Positions 52,650 to 62,578 of a stretch of DNA of 64,000 bases are shown here, piece after piece. A model generated the notes under the pieces. The model ran no database searches and was not told the DNA's origin. It worked only from the letters and a program-made list of their open reading frames with translations. The position numbers were made by a program, and so were the translations under genes. Numbering within the stretch: position 1 is the first letter of the stretch; each line of letters starts with the position of its first letter. This DNA is from Photobacterium marinum (GTDB lineage Bacteria > Pseudomonadota > Gammaproteobacteria > Enterobacterales > Vibrionaceae): the NCBI RefSeq assembly GCF_000331515.1, contig NZ_AMZO01000035.1, forward strand, positions 17,724 to 81,723. Direction: 5' to 3'.

Positions 52650-53522
52650 ATGTGGCAAGCGATTTCTCACCAGCTTTCAGACGTCTTAGGTAGATCCTTT
52701 AAAATTACCGAGAAAGAACCTCTGGAAGGCGGTGATATCAATGAATGCTACTGTATTGGTGATGGCAATGAGCGCTTCTTTCTTAAGATGAATGATCGCG
52801 AACAGCTTGCTGTATTTGAAACAGAAGCAGAAAGCTTACGTATGCTTAACGAAGCCGACTGTGTACAGATTCCTCAATTTATTCACCTAGGCACAACTCG
52901 AGATAAATCCTTTCTTATCCTTAATTATCTGCCAACCAAAGTTATCGATAATGACTCCGCCTATACGCTGGGTCAGGATCTGGCTCACCAACACAGGTGG
53001 GGAGAACAGGCAGAATATGGCTTTGATTTCGATAATTTCATTGGCCTGACACCGCAACCGAACAAATGGCGCAGACGTTGGTGTCGGTTCTTTGCCGAAC
53101 AGCGCATCGCATGGCAGTTACAACTCTGCAAAGAAAAAGGAATAGATCTCGGCAATATTGACACCATCACCAGCCAGGTAATTCAGCTACTGATGCACCA
53201 CCAGCCGAAACCTTCCCTACTCCATGGCGACCTCTGGCATGGCAATACCGCGTTGACCGTAACTGGCCCCATCATATTTGACCCGGCCAGTTATTGGGGA
53301 GACCGTGAATGCGATATCGCCATGACCGAATTGTTTGGTGGTTTCCCTTCAAGTTTTTACGAAGGATATCAGTCTGTCTGGCCTTTAGATGACGGATATC
53401 AAGATCGACGTGATCTATATAATCTATACCATGTCCTTAATCACTGTAATTTGTTCGGCGGAAGCTACATCGCTCAGGCCGAACATATCATCGAGAGACT
53501 TGGCCTTCTTGGCTCAGGTTAA
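52650..53522 (+). CDS. yniA: Fructosamine kinase family protein (YniA-like)
   Basis: A 290-residue small-molecule kinase related to choline/aminoglycoside kinases. The catalytic loop LLHGDLWHGN (about residues 190-199) and the metal-binding FDPASYWGDRECDIAM fit the FN3K/YniA family, which phosphorylates fructosamines or ribulosamines so the sugar falls off the glycated amine. The ATG at 52650 follows GGAGGG; a GTG four codons upstream overlaps that site. A sugar-phosphate phosphatase gene follows, as in E. coli yniA-yniC. Confidence 0.88.
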   Translation: MWQAISHQLSDVLGRSFKITEKEPLEGGDINECYCIGDGNERFFLKMNDREQLAVFETEAESLRMLNEADCVQIPQFIHLGTTRDKSFLILNYLPTKVIDNDSAYTLGQDLAHQHRWGEQAEYGFDFDNFIGLTPQPNKWRRRWCRFFAEQRIAWQLQLCKEKGIDLGNIDTITSQVIQLLMHHQPKPSLLHGDLWHGNTALTVTGPIIFDPASYWGDRECDIAMTELFGGFPSSFYEGYQSVWPLDDGYQDRRDLYNLYHVLNHCNLFGGSYIAQAEHIIERLGLLGSG

Positions 53523-53631
53523 AAGTGAGAACTAATTTCCGAACAGGTTTCTTCTTAATTTAGAAGCCTGTTCATCCTATATGTTATGTTCCGGTGCCTC
53601 TGGCGCCTTTTTTATTGAGAATTAAAGATCC

Positions 53632-54285
53632 ATGCTACAAGCTGCAGTTTTTGATATGGACGGCCTGTTGGTCGATTCCGAACCCTTCTGGCAACTGGCC
53701 CAAGTCGATGTGTTCTCTTCTCTTGGCGTCAAAATTGAACAAAAAGACACACTGCAAACAATGGGTTTGCGTATCGATCAGGTTGTAGAATTCTGGTTTG
53801 GTAAACAACCATGGGAAGGCGCAGACTGCGCAACAGTCACAAATATGATCGTGGCTCGTGTTGAAGAACTGATCAAAGAACACAAGCCTATGTTACCCGG
53901 AGTATGCGAAGCCATTAATGCATGCGAGCAATACGGCCTGAAAATCGCCCTTGCCTCTTCGTCACCAATGAGCCTGATACAGGCAACTTTGGAAGCGCTA
54001 TCGCTTGAAGACAAATTCTCTGCTGTATTATCTGCCGAAGCTCTCCGTTACGGTAAACCTCATCCGGAAGTGTATATCAATGCGGCAGACGCACTGGGTG
54101 TTGCACCTCAGGCCTGCGTTGCCTTCGAAGACTCCGTGAATGGACTGCTGGCAGCTAAAGCAGCACAGATGAAAGGAGTTGCGGTACCTGAAAAAGCGTA
54201 TGCTGATGATGCTCGTTGGGCTATTGCAGACAAAAAACTTACCTCGCTTCACGAAGTAAATCAGCAACTGTTCGCCAACCTTTAA
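53632..54285 (+). CDS. hxpB: Hexitol/2-deoxyglucose-6-phosphate phosphatase (HAD, YniC-like)
   Basis: A 217-residue HAD phosphatase of the beta-phosphoglucomutase group. Motif I AVFDMDGLLVDSEPFW (residues 5-20), motif II ALASSSPM, motif III Lys in RYGKPHPEVY, motif IV CVAFEDSVNG. Size and neighbour agree with E. coli YniC/HxpB, which hydrolyses hexitol and 2-deoxyglucose 6-phosphates. The ribosome binding site is weak. It lies 109 bases after yniA in the same direction. Confidence 0.9.
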   Translation: MLQAAVFDMDGLLVDSEPFWQLAQVDVFSSLGVKIEQKDTLQTMGLRIDQVVEFWFGKQPWEGADCATVTNMIVARVEELIKEHKPMLPGVCEAINACEQYGLKIALASSSPMSLIQATLEALSLEDKFSAVLSAEALRYGKPHPEVYINAADALGVAPQACVAFEDSVNGLLAAKAAQMKGVAVPEKAYADDARWAIADKKLTSLHEVNQQLFANL

Positions 54286-54305
54286 TTCGCTGATAATTTT
54301 ATAAA

Positions 54306-54339
54306 TGATGTAAAGACAACCCTATTTGTCTTTACATCA
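54306..54339 (+). terminator. Hairpin after hxpB
   Basis: A perfect 14-bp stem TGATGTAAAGACAA / TTGTCTTTACATCA with a 6-base loop, followed by AATTTCG. AT-rich with a weak T tract, but well placed 20 bases after the stop. Confidence 0.65.
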
Positions 54340-54616
54340 AATTTCGTTCATTTTTCCTGCCTGTTAATGTGCCTAAACTGACTTTTTATTAAGCTCGTTG
54401 AATCTTATAAAATTAAAAAAAGCCACCTTTAAATGCATTTTTTTGCACTTCCATTATTCATTTACCCAGAACTTCAAAAGATATCAAACTTTACAGTTAA
54501 TTCTCGGCAAAAAGGAATAGCAAACGCTAAAGTTTAGATAGAGCAATTCATTAAGTTAATTATTACAACTGGTTCCTGCCAGATAAACGTGCATCGCACA
54601 TTGAAAGGAGTTCAAT
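54340..54616. other. AT-rich gap before the CPXCG gene
   Basis: Nothing beyond promoter-like AT-rich sequence was recognised between hxpB and the small Cys-rich gene. Confidence 0.35.
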
Positions 54617-54820
54617 ATGAAAAATATCTCAGAGCAAAGTGTTGTCTGCCCGCACTGTGGACACAATATAAGAATTACACTTGATGCAAGCGCAGGTAGC
54701 CAGGAGTTTTATGATGATTGTCCAGCATGTTGTCATGCCATTCATTTAACAATGGAAGTGGATGAGTTACACAAAACAATTAATTTGTTCGTTGACGCTG
54801 ATGACGAGCAAATATTTTAA
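54617..54820 (+). CDS. CPXCG-motif cysteine-rich protein
   Basis: A 67-residue protein with two cysteine pairs, VVCPHCG near residue 10-14 and DDCPACC near 34-38, making a zinc-ribbon-like site in the CPXCG family. The motif in the first pair is CPHCG and in the second CPACC. Function is unknown. AAAGGAG lies seven bases before the ATG. A single gene convergent with ribE. Confidence 0.85.
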   Translation: MKNISEQSVVCPHCGHNIRITLDASAGSQEFYDDCPACCHAIHLTMEVDELHKTINLFVDADDEQIF

Positions 54821-54857
54821 ATAATAATCAAATTATATATTTACGAGCGAAACATCA

Positions 54858-54892
54858 CAAAAACAAATCCCTACAGACTGACTGTAGGGATA
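54858..54892 (-). terminator. Terminator of ribE
   Basis: A 10-bp stem ATCCCTACAG / CTGTAGGGAT with 5-base loop; on the minus strand followed by TTGTTTTTG. It also lies after the convergent CPXCG gene, but the plus strand lacks a T tract. Confidence 0.8.
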
Positions 54893-54940
54893 AAGATATT
54901 TATTCAGTCTTTACAAGAAGCATTAATACAGACAAACGCA

Positions 54941-55552
54941 TTATAATGCTTTTTCTGCCAACACCCTTTCGACTGTATCAACTATCGCTTGTGTTTGTGG
55001 ATCAATCTCGATATTTACAACATCTCCAATCTTACGTTGACCAAACAAGGTTCGATTTAAGGTTTCAGGGATCAAGTGAACACAAAAGCAATCCTCTTTA
55101 ACCTCACCAATAGTCAACGAACAACCGTCAATACCGATATAGCCTTTACGAAGAACATATTTGGAAAAATCGGCTGGTAACTTAAACCATACTGTACAGT
55201 TATTTGGTGTCGTAATAATGTCGCAGATTTCCGTCGCCACATTAATATGTCCAGACATTGAATGGCCGCCAATTTCATCACCAAACCTAGCCGCACGTTC
55301 TACGTTGACATGATCACCAACCGCTAAGAGCCCGAGGTTAGTTACTCTTAATGTCTCTTGCATCAGATCGAATGCAACTAGGTCATCTTGAATGTCTGTA
55401 ACTGTTAAACAACAACCGTTGTGTGCCACAGACGCCCCGGTTTCAAGGCCAGATAATAATTCAGATGGCATACGAATCACATGCGTTTGAAAGCGGTCTT
55501 TTTTCTTAATATCCACCACTTCAGCTGTACCCTGGACAATACCGGTAAACAT
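54941..55552 (-). CDS. ribE: Riboflavin synthase (alpha subunit)
   Basis: A 203-residue protein with two internally repeated lumazine-binding barrels, each starting with a matching motif (MFTGIVQGTAEV at 1 and GGHSMSGHINVATE at about 95). It keeps NGCCLTVT and GIDGCSLTIGEV and the substrate-binding residues that lumazine proteins of luminous bacteria have lost, so it should be the enzyme making riboflavin from two 6,7-dimethyl-8-ribityllumazine. GGAGA precedes the ATG. No FMN riboswitch is visible upstream. In related genomes norM is the divergent neighbour; here two GGDEF genes lie between. Confidence 0.94.
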   Translation of the reverse strand: MFTGIVQGTAEVVDIKKKDRFQTHVIRMPSELLSGLETGASVAHNGCCLTVTDIQDDLVAFDLMQETLRVTNLGLLAVGDHVNVERAARFGDEIGGHSMSGHINVATEICDIITTPNNCTVWFKLPADFSKYVLRKGYIGIDGCSLTIGEVKEDCFCVHLIPETLNRTLFGQRKIGDVVNIEIDPQTQAIVDTVERVLAEKAL

Positions 55553-55744
55553 AATCTCTCCTCTGAATCTTTATACTGGCATGGCTGTAAATATTACCTG
55601 ACAGGATATTTAACAACCACACAAACCATTTTTGCACTGTGCCGCAAATTACACGTGTGACATTTGTAACATCACCCAGAACAATATATCCTTCAATCAA
55701 ATACCGCGAAGAAATGATATTCCCTTCAGGCCCAAGGATTACGA

Positions 55745-57592
55745 ATGTTAAGCAGACTACCCAAAAACCTTGGCCTTCGTATTCAACTCATCCTGACATT
55801 GTTTGTCCTGCTGACAGCAACGCCAATTGGCCTGTTATGGTACCACAGCTCAGAGCAGGTTCGTTTGCAAACGGTTGAAAAGTTATATCGTTATTCCAGC
55901 CAGACAATTCAAGCACAACTCGATGATTTTTTCGCAGAAGCCCGACTCGTGTACCAGCATCAGCAGAGGATCATCGATCAACTCCCTGACATAATAAAAG
56001 ACAGAGATCAGCTGTTGTCACATCTCGAAAATGTCCTCAACCATCATTTCAACATTGATTATTACTATTTTGGTAATAATCAAGGTGGATTGCTGTCTCT
56101 GGGGCAAGGTGATGACAGAAGCTTCATTATGTTCGAGTCTGATAACAACCAGGCAGGCCCTCTCACCAGCTATAAGAATAAGCTTGATGGTGAAGCCATT
56201 AAAGTTATAGGTAAAACAAAACATTATGACGCCAGGGAACGAGACTGGTACCAACGCGCATTACAAACAGATCAAGCAATCTGGAGTGATATCTATCCCG
56301 GTGCCATTGACAGAAATATGCTGGGTATCACCCTATCTAAAGTATTACGTGATAAAAATGGCGTGGTACTCGGTGTCTGGGGAGTAGACCTTACACTTTC
56401 GAGAGTAATACGTGAGCTTCAGTTGGCTAAACCGAGTCCGAACAGCACTGTAGCTCTACTTAATTCCAACGGAGACATTCTCGCCAGCAGTAATCCCAAA
56501 CATGGTCCACGACAAGGCAAACTCATTAATGTGCTCTCTGAGCGCGCTCCGATTTTGAACCAGATCTGGCCTTCTGTCAGAACAAAGAAGCCAAATCAGG
56601 AAAGTGTGATAGAGTCCTTCGACTTCGATGGTGAACCCTGGCTGAATTTTCATTCCAGCTATCCTTTGGGGAAAAATCGCTCGGTCAGTATTGTCTTTTA
56701 CTCGCCTGAATCAGATCTCACCAAAGACATTTTAGAAGCAAAAGATTATGCCATTATCATCACGATACTGATGACCACTTTAGCGATCTATTTCGGATCC
56801 GCAGCAACAAAATACATTCTCACTCCAATAAGAAAGCTGACCCGGGCTACAGAGCAAATCAGCCAGGGAAAATGGACCCATAAGATTCAACTTGATCGTG
56901 ATGATGAAGTGGGACAACTTGCCCGCTCTTTTAACCATATGACCACGAATCTCGAGGCGACTATCACTCAGCTTGATACTCAGAAACAAGAAACAGAACG
57001 GCTGAATGTCTTGCTTGAAAAACAAAACCTCAAGCTTGAAGAGCGTGTCCGAGCAAGAACTGAAGAACTAAGTGCCCTCAATGCCCGCCTGCGTCAGCTA
57101 GCCAACTTTGATCCATTGACAGGTATAGCAAACCGTCGCCATTTCTGGGAAATGTTTGCCAACCGGGTAGAGAGCAAACACGGCTGGCTGCTTATTCTGG
57201 ATATTGATGACTTTAAGCAGCTAAACGATGCATACGGACACATGACGGGTGATTTAGCCTTACAGCATTTCACTCAATGTTGTACAGCCTGCCTGGGTGA
57301 AAATGATTTTATGGGCCGTATTGGTGGCGAAGAATTCGCAATCTGGTCTGAAGCACAAACCATAGAAGCAATACAGGAATTAACTGAGATCATTTTTGAC
57401 AACATGAATTCGTCACCGCTTCACTCAGTCGGCAACCAAATACATCTGACCGCCAGTATCGGAGGTACCGACTGTTTTCCTGGAAAAGTAAACGCCTACG
57501 CTATTGCAGACAAAATGCTCTACCAAGCCAAACAGACAGGGAAAAACCGGGCTGTTATTGACTGCAGTTCGATTCCGGACAAGCCAGCCTGA
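55745..57592 (+). CDS. Membrane diguanylate cyclase (dCache-HAMP-GGDEF), first of a tandem pair
   Basis: A 615-residue sensor enzyme. Membrane helix at about 12-32, periplasmic double-Cache sensor (about 40-325, with DARERDWYQRA and GVWGVDLTLSRV), second helix near 338-356, HAMP, a coiled coil, and a GGDEF domain from about residue 455 (DPLTGIANRR, DIDDFKQLNDAYGH). The active loop is GRIGGEEFAIW, a functional GGEEF, so cyclic-di-GMP synthesis is expected. The product-inhibition site (RxxD, five residues before GGEEF) reads GEND, so the Arg is lost. AAGGATT precedes the ATG. Paralogous to the next gene along its full length. Confidence 0.92.
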   Translation: MLSRLPKNLGLRIQLILTLFVLLTATPIGLLWYHSSEQVRLQTVEKLYRYSSQTIQAQLDDFFAEARLVYQHQQRIIDQLPDIIKDRDQLLSHLENVLNHHFNIDYYYFGNNQGGLLSLGQGDDRSFIMFESDNNQAGPLTSYKNKLDGEAIKVIGKTKHYDARERDWYQRALQTDQAIWSDIYPGAIDRNMLGITLSKVLRDKNGVVLGVWGVDLTLSRVIRELQLAKPSPNSTVALLNSNGDILASSNPKHGPRQGKLINVLSERAPILNQIWPSVRTKKPNQESVIESFDFDGEPWLNFHSSYPLGKNRSVSIVFYSPESDLTKDILEAKDYAIIITILMTTLAIYFGSAATKYILTPIRKLTRATEQISQGKWTHKIQLDRDDEVGQLARSFNHMTTNLEATITQLDTQKQETERLNVLLEKQNLKLEERVRARTEELSALNARLRQLANFDPLTGIANRRHFWEMFANRVESKHGWLLILDIDDFKQLNDAYGHMTGDLALQHFTQCCTACLGENDFMGRIGGEEFAIWSEAQTIEAIQELTEIIFDNMNSSPLHSVGNQIHLTASIGGTDCFPGKVNAYAIADKMLYQAKQTGKNRAVIDCSSIPDKPA

Positions 57593-57841
57593 TATATTAG
57601 ATATGTTGCATCAGAGCATACTTTTCTGCCTCCCTTCCCTTACTCTGTAAGGGAACTCATCATACATAAGTACCGTTCAATCACACACAACAGAACAAAA
57701 GATACACAAATACAACCTTCTGTGAATAATTTAAGAGCAAAGAACTTTCTTTAGTTTGTAACCCCCCACTGAACCATATATTCTCCGCATGCTCTACATA
57801 CAATACATAAATAAAACATCTATAAGACTCAACACACTTCA

Positions 57842-59644
57842 ATGCTTAGCCCATTTTCCAATAATCTGGTTCTGAGAATTCAGCTAACCTTAACACTGTT
57901 TATTTTGCTAACAGCACTGTCTGTTAGCCTCTTGTGGTACCACAGCTATGAGCAGGATCACCGCCTAACCGTCGAAAAGCTCTATCGCCACTCCAGTGAA
58001 ACTATATACAACAAGCTCGATTCCTTCTTCTCGAAAGCACATGACGTCTATCTGCATCAGGAAGTTATACAAAATCAACTTATTGATATAGTTAAAGACA
58101 AACCTCAGCTTTTGGTATACCTGACCAATGCCCTTAACCACCATGAAAACATTGATTACTTCTACTTTGCCAATACTAAGGGCGGCCTGATTTCTGTCGG
58201 CCAGAAGCTAAAACAACACTTTGTTCGTTTTGAATCCGAAAATGATGGAGCAGGCCCGTTACTCAGCTATCGCACATCATATTCAGATGAGTCCGATGCA
58301 TTCATCAACCGCATTAAGCATTTTGATGCCCGCCAAAGAAGTTGGTATCAAAATGCCTTAAACACAAACTTGCCTATATGGAGTGATGTTTACCCGGGGG
58401 TAGTCAATAACGAACTGCTTGGCATTACACTCTCGAAGTCGATACACGATCAAAATGGAGCGCTGATCGGTGTCTGGGGAGTAGACTTAACTCTTGCCAG
58501 TATCGAAGAAGCCCTGCTAAACGCCAAACCCAGCAAAAACAGCACAGTCGCTCTGATCGATACAAATGGTGATATCTTAGCAAGCAGTGACAGCACCCAC
58601 GCGGCCAAAAACGGCAAGCTCATGAATATCGCCTCTGACCCAACATCACTATTGGGCCAACTTTGGCCTACTCTGAATAAGAATGGGCAGGACCATACGT
58701 CTATTCAAACATTAGATTTCATGAGCGAAACCTGGCTCAACTTTCATACTCACTTCCCATTGAGCAAAAATCGTTCTGTCGCCATTGTCATTTATTCACC
58801 ACAATCAGAATTTACTCAGGATCTAATTCAAACTAAGCACTACACATTCATCATTGCAGCACTCATTATTATGATTGCCGTGTACTACGGTACCCGCAGA
58901 ACTGAGAAGCTACTGACACCGATTCGACAATTAACAAAAGCGACAATAGAGATCAGCCTGGGTAACTGGTTACAACAAATTCCCGTTATACATCATGACG
59001 AAGTAGGCAAACTAGCGGCTTCATTTAATAAAATGGCTATTCATCTGGAGTCCACTATTACCCAGTTGGATAAACAAAAACAGGAAACCGAACGTCTGAA
59101 CCAAAGGCTGGAAGAGCGCGTTCGCGAAAGAACACGAGAGCTGATCGCTGTCAATCAACAACTTCGTGAACTGGCAAACACAGACCCACTTACCGGCATT
59201 GCCAATCAACGGTTCTTCTGGGAAACATTCTCACACCACTCAGAAAAAAAGAATGGATGGCTGCTGATCCTGGATATTGATGACTTTAAGAAGCTGAATG
59301 ACACCTTTGGTCATGTTACCGGTGATCTTGCACTCAAACACTTTACCCGAGTATGTGAAACCTGCCTGTCCACCAGCGACATCATTGGCAGGATTGGCGG
59401 CGAAGAGTTCGCAATCTGGTCTGAATCCGATGAAGTTGAAACCCTCACTAAACGCATTCTACTAAAACTGAAACACAGTCCACTTTATGTCGATGGCTGT
59501 CAACTCAAGCTCAGTGCGAGTATTGGTGGTACTAACTCTTACCCAGGAAAAATGAACTGCTATGCCATTGCAGATAACATGCTGTACAAAGCGAAGCTTG
59601 CCGGTAAAAAACAGGCTGTGATTGATAACGATATGAATAAATAA
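57842..59644 (+). CDS. Membrane diguanylate cyclase (dCache-HAMP-GGDEF), second of a tandem pair
   Basis: A 600-residue paralogue of the gene before it with the same architecture: helix (about 11-32), double-Cache sensor with DARQRSWYQNA and GVWGVDLTLASI, second helix, HAMP, coiled coil (shorter by about ten residues), and GGDEF from about 445 (DPLTGIANQR, DIDDFKKLNDTFGH). Loop GRIGGEEFAIW is intact; the inhibition site reads STSD, so the Arg is again missing. Sensor halves differ more than the catalytic halves, as expected when ligand specificity diverges after duplication. A 249-base gap with no terminator separates the two genes; no ribosome binding site is obvious. Confidence 0.92.
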   Translation: MLSPFSNNLVLRIQLTLTLFILLTALSVSLLWYHSYEQDHRLTVEKLYRHSSETIYNKLDSFFSKAHDVYLHQEVIQNQLIDIVKDKPQLLVYLTNALNHHENIDYFYFANTKGGLISVGQKLKQHFVRFESENDGAGPLLSYRTSYSDESDAFINRIKHFDARQRSWYQNALNTNLPIWSDVYPGVVNNELLGITLSKSIHDQNGALIGVWGVDLTLASIEEALLNAKPSKNSTVALIDTNGDILASSDSTHAAKNGKLMNIASDPTSLLGQLWPTLNKNGQDHTSIQTLDFMSETWLNFHTHFPLSKNRSVAIVIYSPQSEFTQDLIQTKHYTFIIAALIIMIAVYYGTRRTEKLLTPIRQLTKATIEISLGNWLQQIPVIHHDEVGKLAASFNKMAIHLESTITQLDKQKQETERLNQRLEERVRERTRELIAVNQQLRELANTDPLTGIANQRFFWETFSHHSEKKNGWLLILDIDDFKKLNDTFGHVTGDLALKHFTRVCETCLSTSDIIGRIGGEEFAIWSESDEVETLTKRILLKLKHSPLYVDGCQLKLSASIGGTNSYPGKMNCYAIADNMLYKAKLAGKKQAVIDNDMNK

Positions 59645-59795
59645 GACGCATTCAATACAGGCGAGCTATAAGAAAAAGACCCCATACGCTTTCTGGTCTG
59701 ATAAAAGCCAATCTGGCAATTGTATCAATACTGGGTGGCGGTATAATTTACCGCTCATCTCAAATGTATTACTAATCACGCATCAGGAGCATTCT

Positions 59796-61166
59796 GTGCA
59801 CAATTACAGGCGCGAGACCCGCCACCTATTAAAGCTTGCTATCCCCGTTCTTATTGCGTCTGTCGCTCAAACCTCTATGGGTTTTGTCGATACCGTTATG
59901 GCCGGTGGTGTCAGCGCAACAGATATGGCAGCTGTATCTGTAGCAGCCAGCATCTGGCTACCCTCTATTCTTTTCGGTGTCGGTTTGCTGCTTGCCTTAG
60001 TACCTATTGTTGCTCAGCTGAATGGCTCCGGAAAAAAAGAGCGTGTCGCGTTCGAAGTCCAGCATGGCTTTGTTCTGGCATCAATCATCTCTGTTCCAAT
60101 CATGCTGGTGCTCTACAACGCTGGTGTACTGATTAAATTCATGGATGTCGAAACAGCGTTGGCAGTAAAAACTGTCGGCTACATGCATGCGGTCCTGTTT
60201 GCCGTTCCGGCATTCCTGTTTTTCCAAACCCTGAAAAGCTTTGCTGAAGGCCTGTCGATGACAGTGCCGGCTATGGTGATCGGCTTTATCGGCCTGGGCG
60301 CGAATATTCCGCTGAACTGGATTTTTGTGTACGGAAAATTCGGTGCGCCTGAACTCGGCGGTGTCGGTTGTGGTGTTGCAACAGCGATTGTTTACTGGCT
60401 GATGTTTATCTCTATGTTGATTTATGTATTAGTCAACAAACGCCTGCAAAAAGCGAACCTGTTCACCTCCTGGCACAAACCTCAGTTCAAGGCGATTTCC
60501 CGACTTTTCAAACTAGGCTTTCCGATTGCGGCATCCATTTTCTTTGAGATTTCACTTTTTGCCGCCATTGCACTTTTGATCTCACCTCTGGGTTCCATTA
60601 CTGTCGCTTCGCACCAGGTCGCGATTAACTTCTCTTCCCTGGTTTTCATGTTACCAATGAGCTTGGGGGCGGCACTGAGTATCCGTGTCGGTCATCTGCT
60701 GGGTGAGCAAAACCTTCAAGAAGCAAAAATTGCCAGCCACTGTGGCCTGCTGATCGCCCTATTGATGTCAATGACAACAGCTATCCTGACAGTCCTTTTC
60801 CGAGAAGAGATCGCCCTGCTCTATACAGACAACCCAGACGTAATTGCCCTTGCTGGTCAATTACTTTTCCTTGCGGCTGTTTACCAGTGTACTGATGCGA
60901 TTCAGGTGGTATCAGCCGGTGCATTACGCGGATATAAAGATATGCGCGCTATTTTTGTTCGCACCTTCATTGCTTACTGGATTCTGGGATTACCTATTGG
61001 CTACACCTTAGGCATGACTGACTGGGTTGTTCAGGCCATGGGGCCTCACGGATTCTGGATTGGTAATATTATCGGCCTGAGTTCTGCAGCAGTCATGCTG
61101 GGTTCGAGGCTTCACTGGGTACAGAAGCAAGACAATGATTTCCAAATCGCAATGTCACTCCGATAA
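59796..61166 (+). CDS. norM: Multidrug/Na+ antiporter NorM (MATE family)
   Basis: A 456-residue membrane protein with 12 predicted helices in two similar halves, of MATE type. Segments PVLIASVAQTSMGFVDTVMAG at about 17-37 and GFPIAASIFFEISLFAAIALL in the second half fit NorM of Vibrio. It exports cationic drugs and dyes in exchange for Na+. Start is GTG 59796, six bases after CAGGAG; no ATG is nearby. Own terminator follows. Confidence 0.93.
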   Translation: MHNYRRETRHLLKLAIPVLIASVAQTSMGFVDTVMAGGVSATDMAAVSVAASIWLPSILFGVGLLLALVPIVAQLNGSGKKERVAFEVQHGFVLASIISVPIMLVLYNAGVLIKFMDVETALAVKTVGYMHAVLFAVPAFLFFQTLKSFAEGLSMTVPAMVIGFIGLGANIPLNWIFVYGKFGAPELGGVGCGVATAIVYWLMFISMLIYVLVNKRLQKANLFTSWHKPQFKAISRLFKLGFPIAASIFFEISLFAAIALLISPLGSITVASHQVAINFSSLVFMLPMSLGAALSIRVGHLLGEQNLQEAKIASHCGLLIALLMSMTTAILTVLFREEIALLYTDNPDVIALAGQLLFLAAVYQCTDAIQVVSAGALRGYKDMRAIFVRTFIAYWILGLPIGYTLGMTDWVVQAMGPHGFWIGNIIGLSSAAVMLGSRLHWVQKQDNDFQIAMSLR

Positions 61167-61218
61167 CAATCAGGCTCTCAACTCGATAAGTTGAAAGCGA
61201 TAAAATCATTGAATTAAC

Positions 61219-61248
61219 AAAGGCGGCCTGAGGTCGCCTTTCCTTTTT
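61219..61248 (+). terminator. Terminator of norM
   Basis: AAAGGCGGCC / GGTCGCCTTT (one G:T) with a 3-base loop and CCTTTTT. Confidence 0.82.
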
Positions 61249-61381
61249 CCCCTCTCCTTCACCATACTTATATCAGCATAAGTATTTGAACGTTCAATGG
61301 CGTTAAATCATCAATGGGTAATCCATTACCTATTCGCGTACGTATTCCGATTGCTGTTCTGAAAAATCATAAAGGTAGCGA

Positions 61382-62425
61382 ATGCTGAGCCGCCAGACTC
61401 TATACCCACTGTTTCTCACACTCTCTTTACTCACTCTACCCGGTTGTGAGCGAAACACAGCGGAAGAAAGCTTTGAAACTTATCATTCCAGGCTGGCTAA
61501 CGTACTGGATGTCTCACCCTCCCCGGCTCCGGAAACTCAAATCATTCAGTTGGCAGATATTCGAGACTTGCTTATACCGATTGAAGATATTCGAATGGGG
61601 TTGCTTGATGCTTATGAGTTGAGAAAGTGCGGGCTGTTCCATTTAATAGCGGAAAGGAACTCCGTACTGGGGAAGGTACAAGACAGAACTCATCAGCTCC
61701 GTTATGAGTTACTGTTTATGGGCGGACTGGAACATTGCATCGACACATTGCCACAGGACTCAGAACTACAACCGGAACTTGTTAACTTCCGCCAGCTAAA
61801 ACGAAAGCAACTCCCGGTCTACTTCTGGAACATGCTGACTTCAGGTAAAGAGTGGCGACAACAACTGAGGATCACCAGCCTTCCTTTTGCACTTAACAAC
61901 TTCCCCGGCAAAGCAGAAAATCAGGAAGCAATACGATATTTAGATTTCGTTTATCAAGCGATTCAAGGCAATCAAACCGTACAGCAAAAACAAGCCGAAC
62001 GCTTACTTTTTCATCAGGAGCAAATTCATACCCATCGATACTTCGGACAATTGGTTTATTCGATTACGCGTTCAAAGGACTGGCTGAATACTACCACTCG
62101 GCTTCTTGAGGAAAACGAATCCATCGTCATTTGCGGAAAGAATCGAAATCAACAGAAAGCCGAATATCTGAACAATGTGTTCTACCGATTCTTTGTCACT
62201 GAGATCCAACCCTATCTGGCAGAACTCGATTCTCAGTTCAACGAGATCCGAGAACCACTACAAACAATCTTGCAACCACCGAATTCAGCCACGGAACAAT
62301 ATACCTCCTACTACAATCATTACGTTGCCGGGGAATTACATGACAGTTTCAGAGAAGCAACAATGGCACACGTTCAATTTTGGCAACGCACCTTCAAACG
62401 CTGTCAGATAAAAATCGGGATTTGA
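61382..62425 (+). CDS. DUF3080 family lipoprotein
   Basis: A 347-residue protein with a lipoprotein signal (TLSLLTLPGC, lipid Cys at 22). The helical body matches DUF3080, a family seen mainly in Vibrionaceae and relatives, function unknown. Segments such as LADIRDLLIPIEDIRMGLLD and LRKCGLFHLIAERNS were used for recognition. AAGGTAG precedes the ATG. Arg follows the lipid Cys at +3, and outer-membrane sorting is likely since no Asp is at +2. Confidence 0.8.
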   Translation: MLSRQTLYPLFLTLSLLTLPGCERNTAEESFETYHSRLANVLDVSPSPAPETQIIQLADIRDLLIPIEDIRMGLLDAYELRKCGLFHLIAERNSVLGKVQDRTHQLRYELLFMGGLEHCIDTLPQDSELQPELVNFRQLKRKQLPVYFWNMLTSGKEWRQQLRITSLPFALNNFPGKAENQEAIRYLDFVYQAIQGNQTVQQKQAERLLFHQEQIHTHRYFGQLVYSITRSKDWLNTTTRLLEENESIVICGKNRNQQKAEYLNNVFYRFFVTEIQPYLAELDSQFNEIREPLQTILQPPNSATEQYTSYYNHYVAGELHDSFREATMAHVQFWQRTFKRCQIKIGI

Positions 62426-62578
62426 TACGGTAGCGAATAACAGTCTTAGCGACTATTCTTGAAAAATCAGGCTTTTAATTCATTCTGATTGGCTCTAAGA
62501 TGTCGGCAGGACGATACCCATTCGCTCAGTTTATCCGAGTGGATGAACTCAGCAAATCAGTATTGCAAGGAGCAGGCA

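Noticed and set aside
54941..55552. Lumazine protein or yellow fluorescent protein (luminescence antenna) instead of riboflavin synthase
   Set aside because: The motifs HSMSGHI, NGCCLTVT and GCSLTI typical of the enzyme are retained, and there are no lux genes nearby.
55553..55744. FMN riboswitch before ribE
   Set aside because: None of the conserved FMN-element segments is present in the 190 bases upstream.
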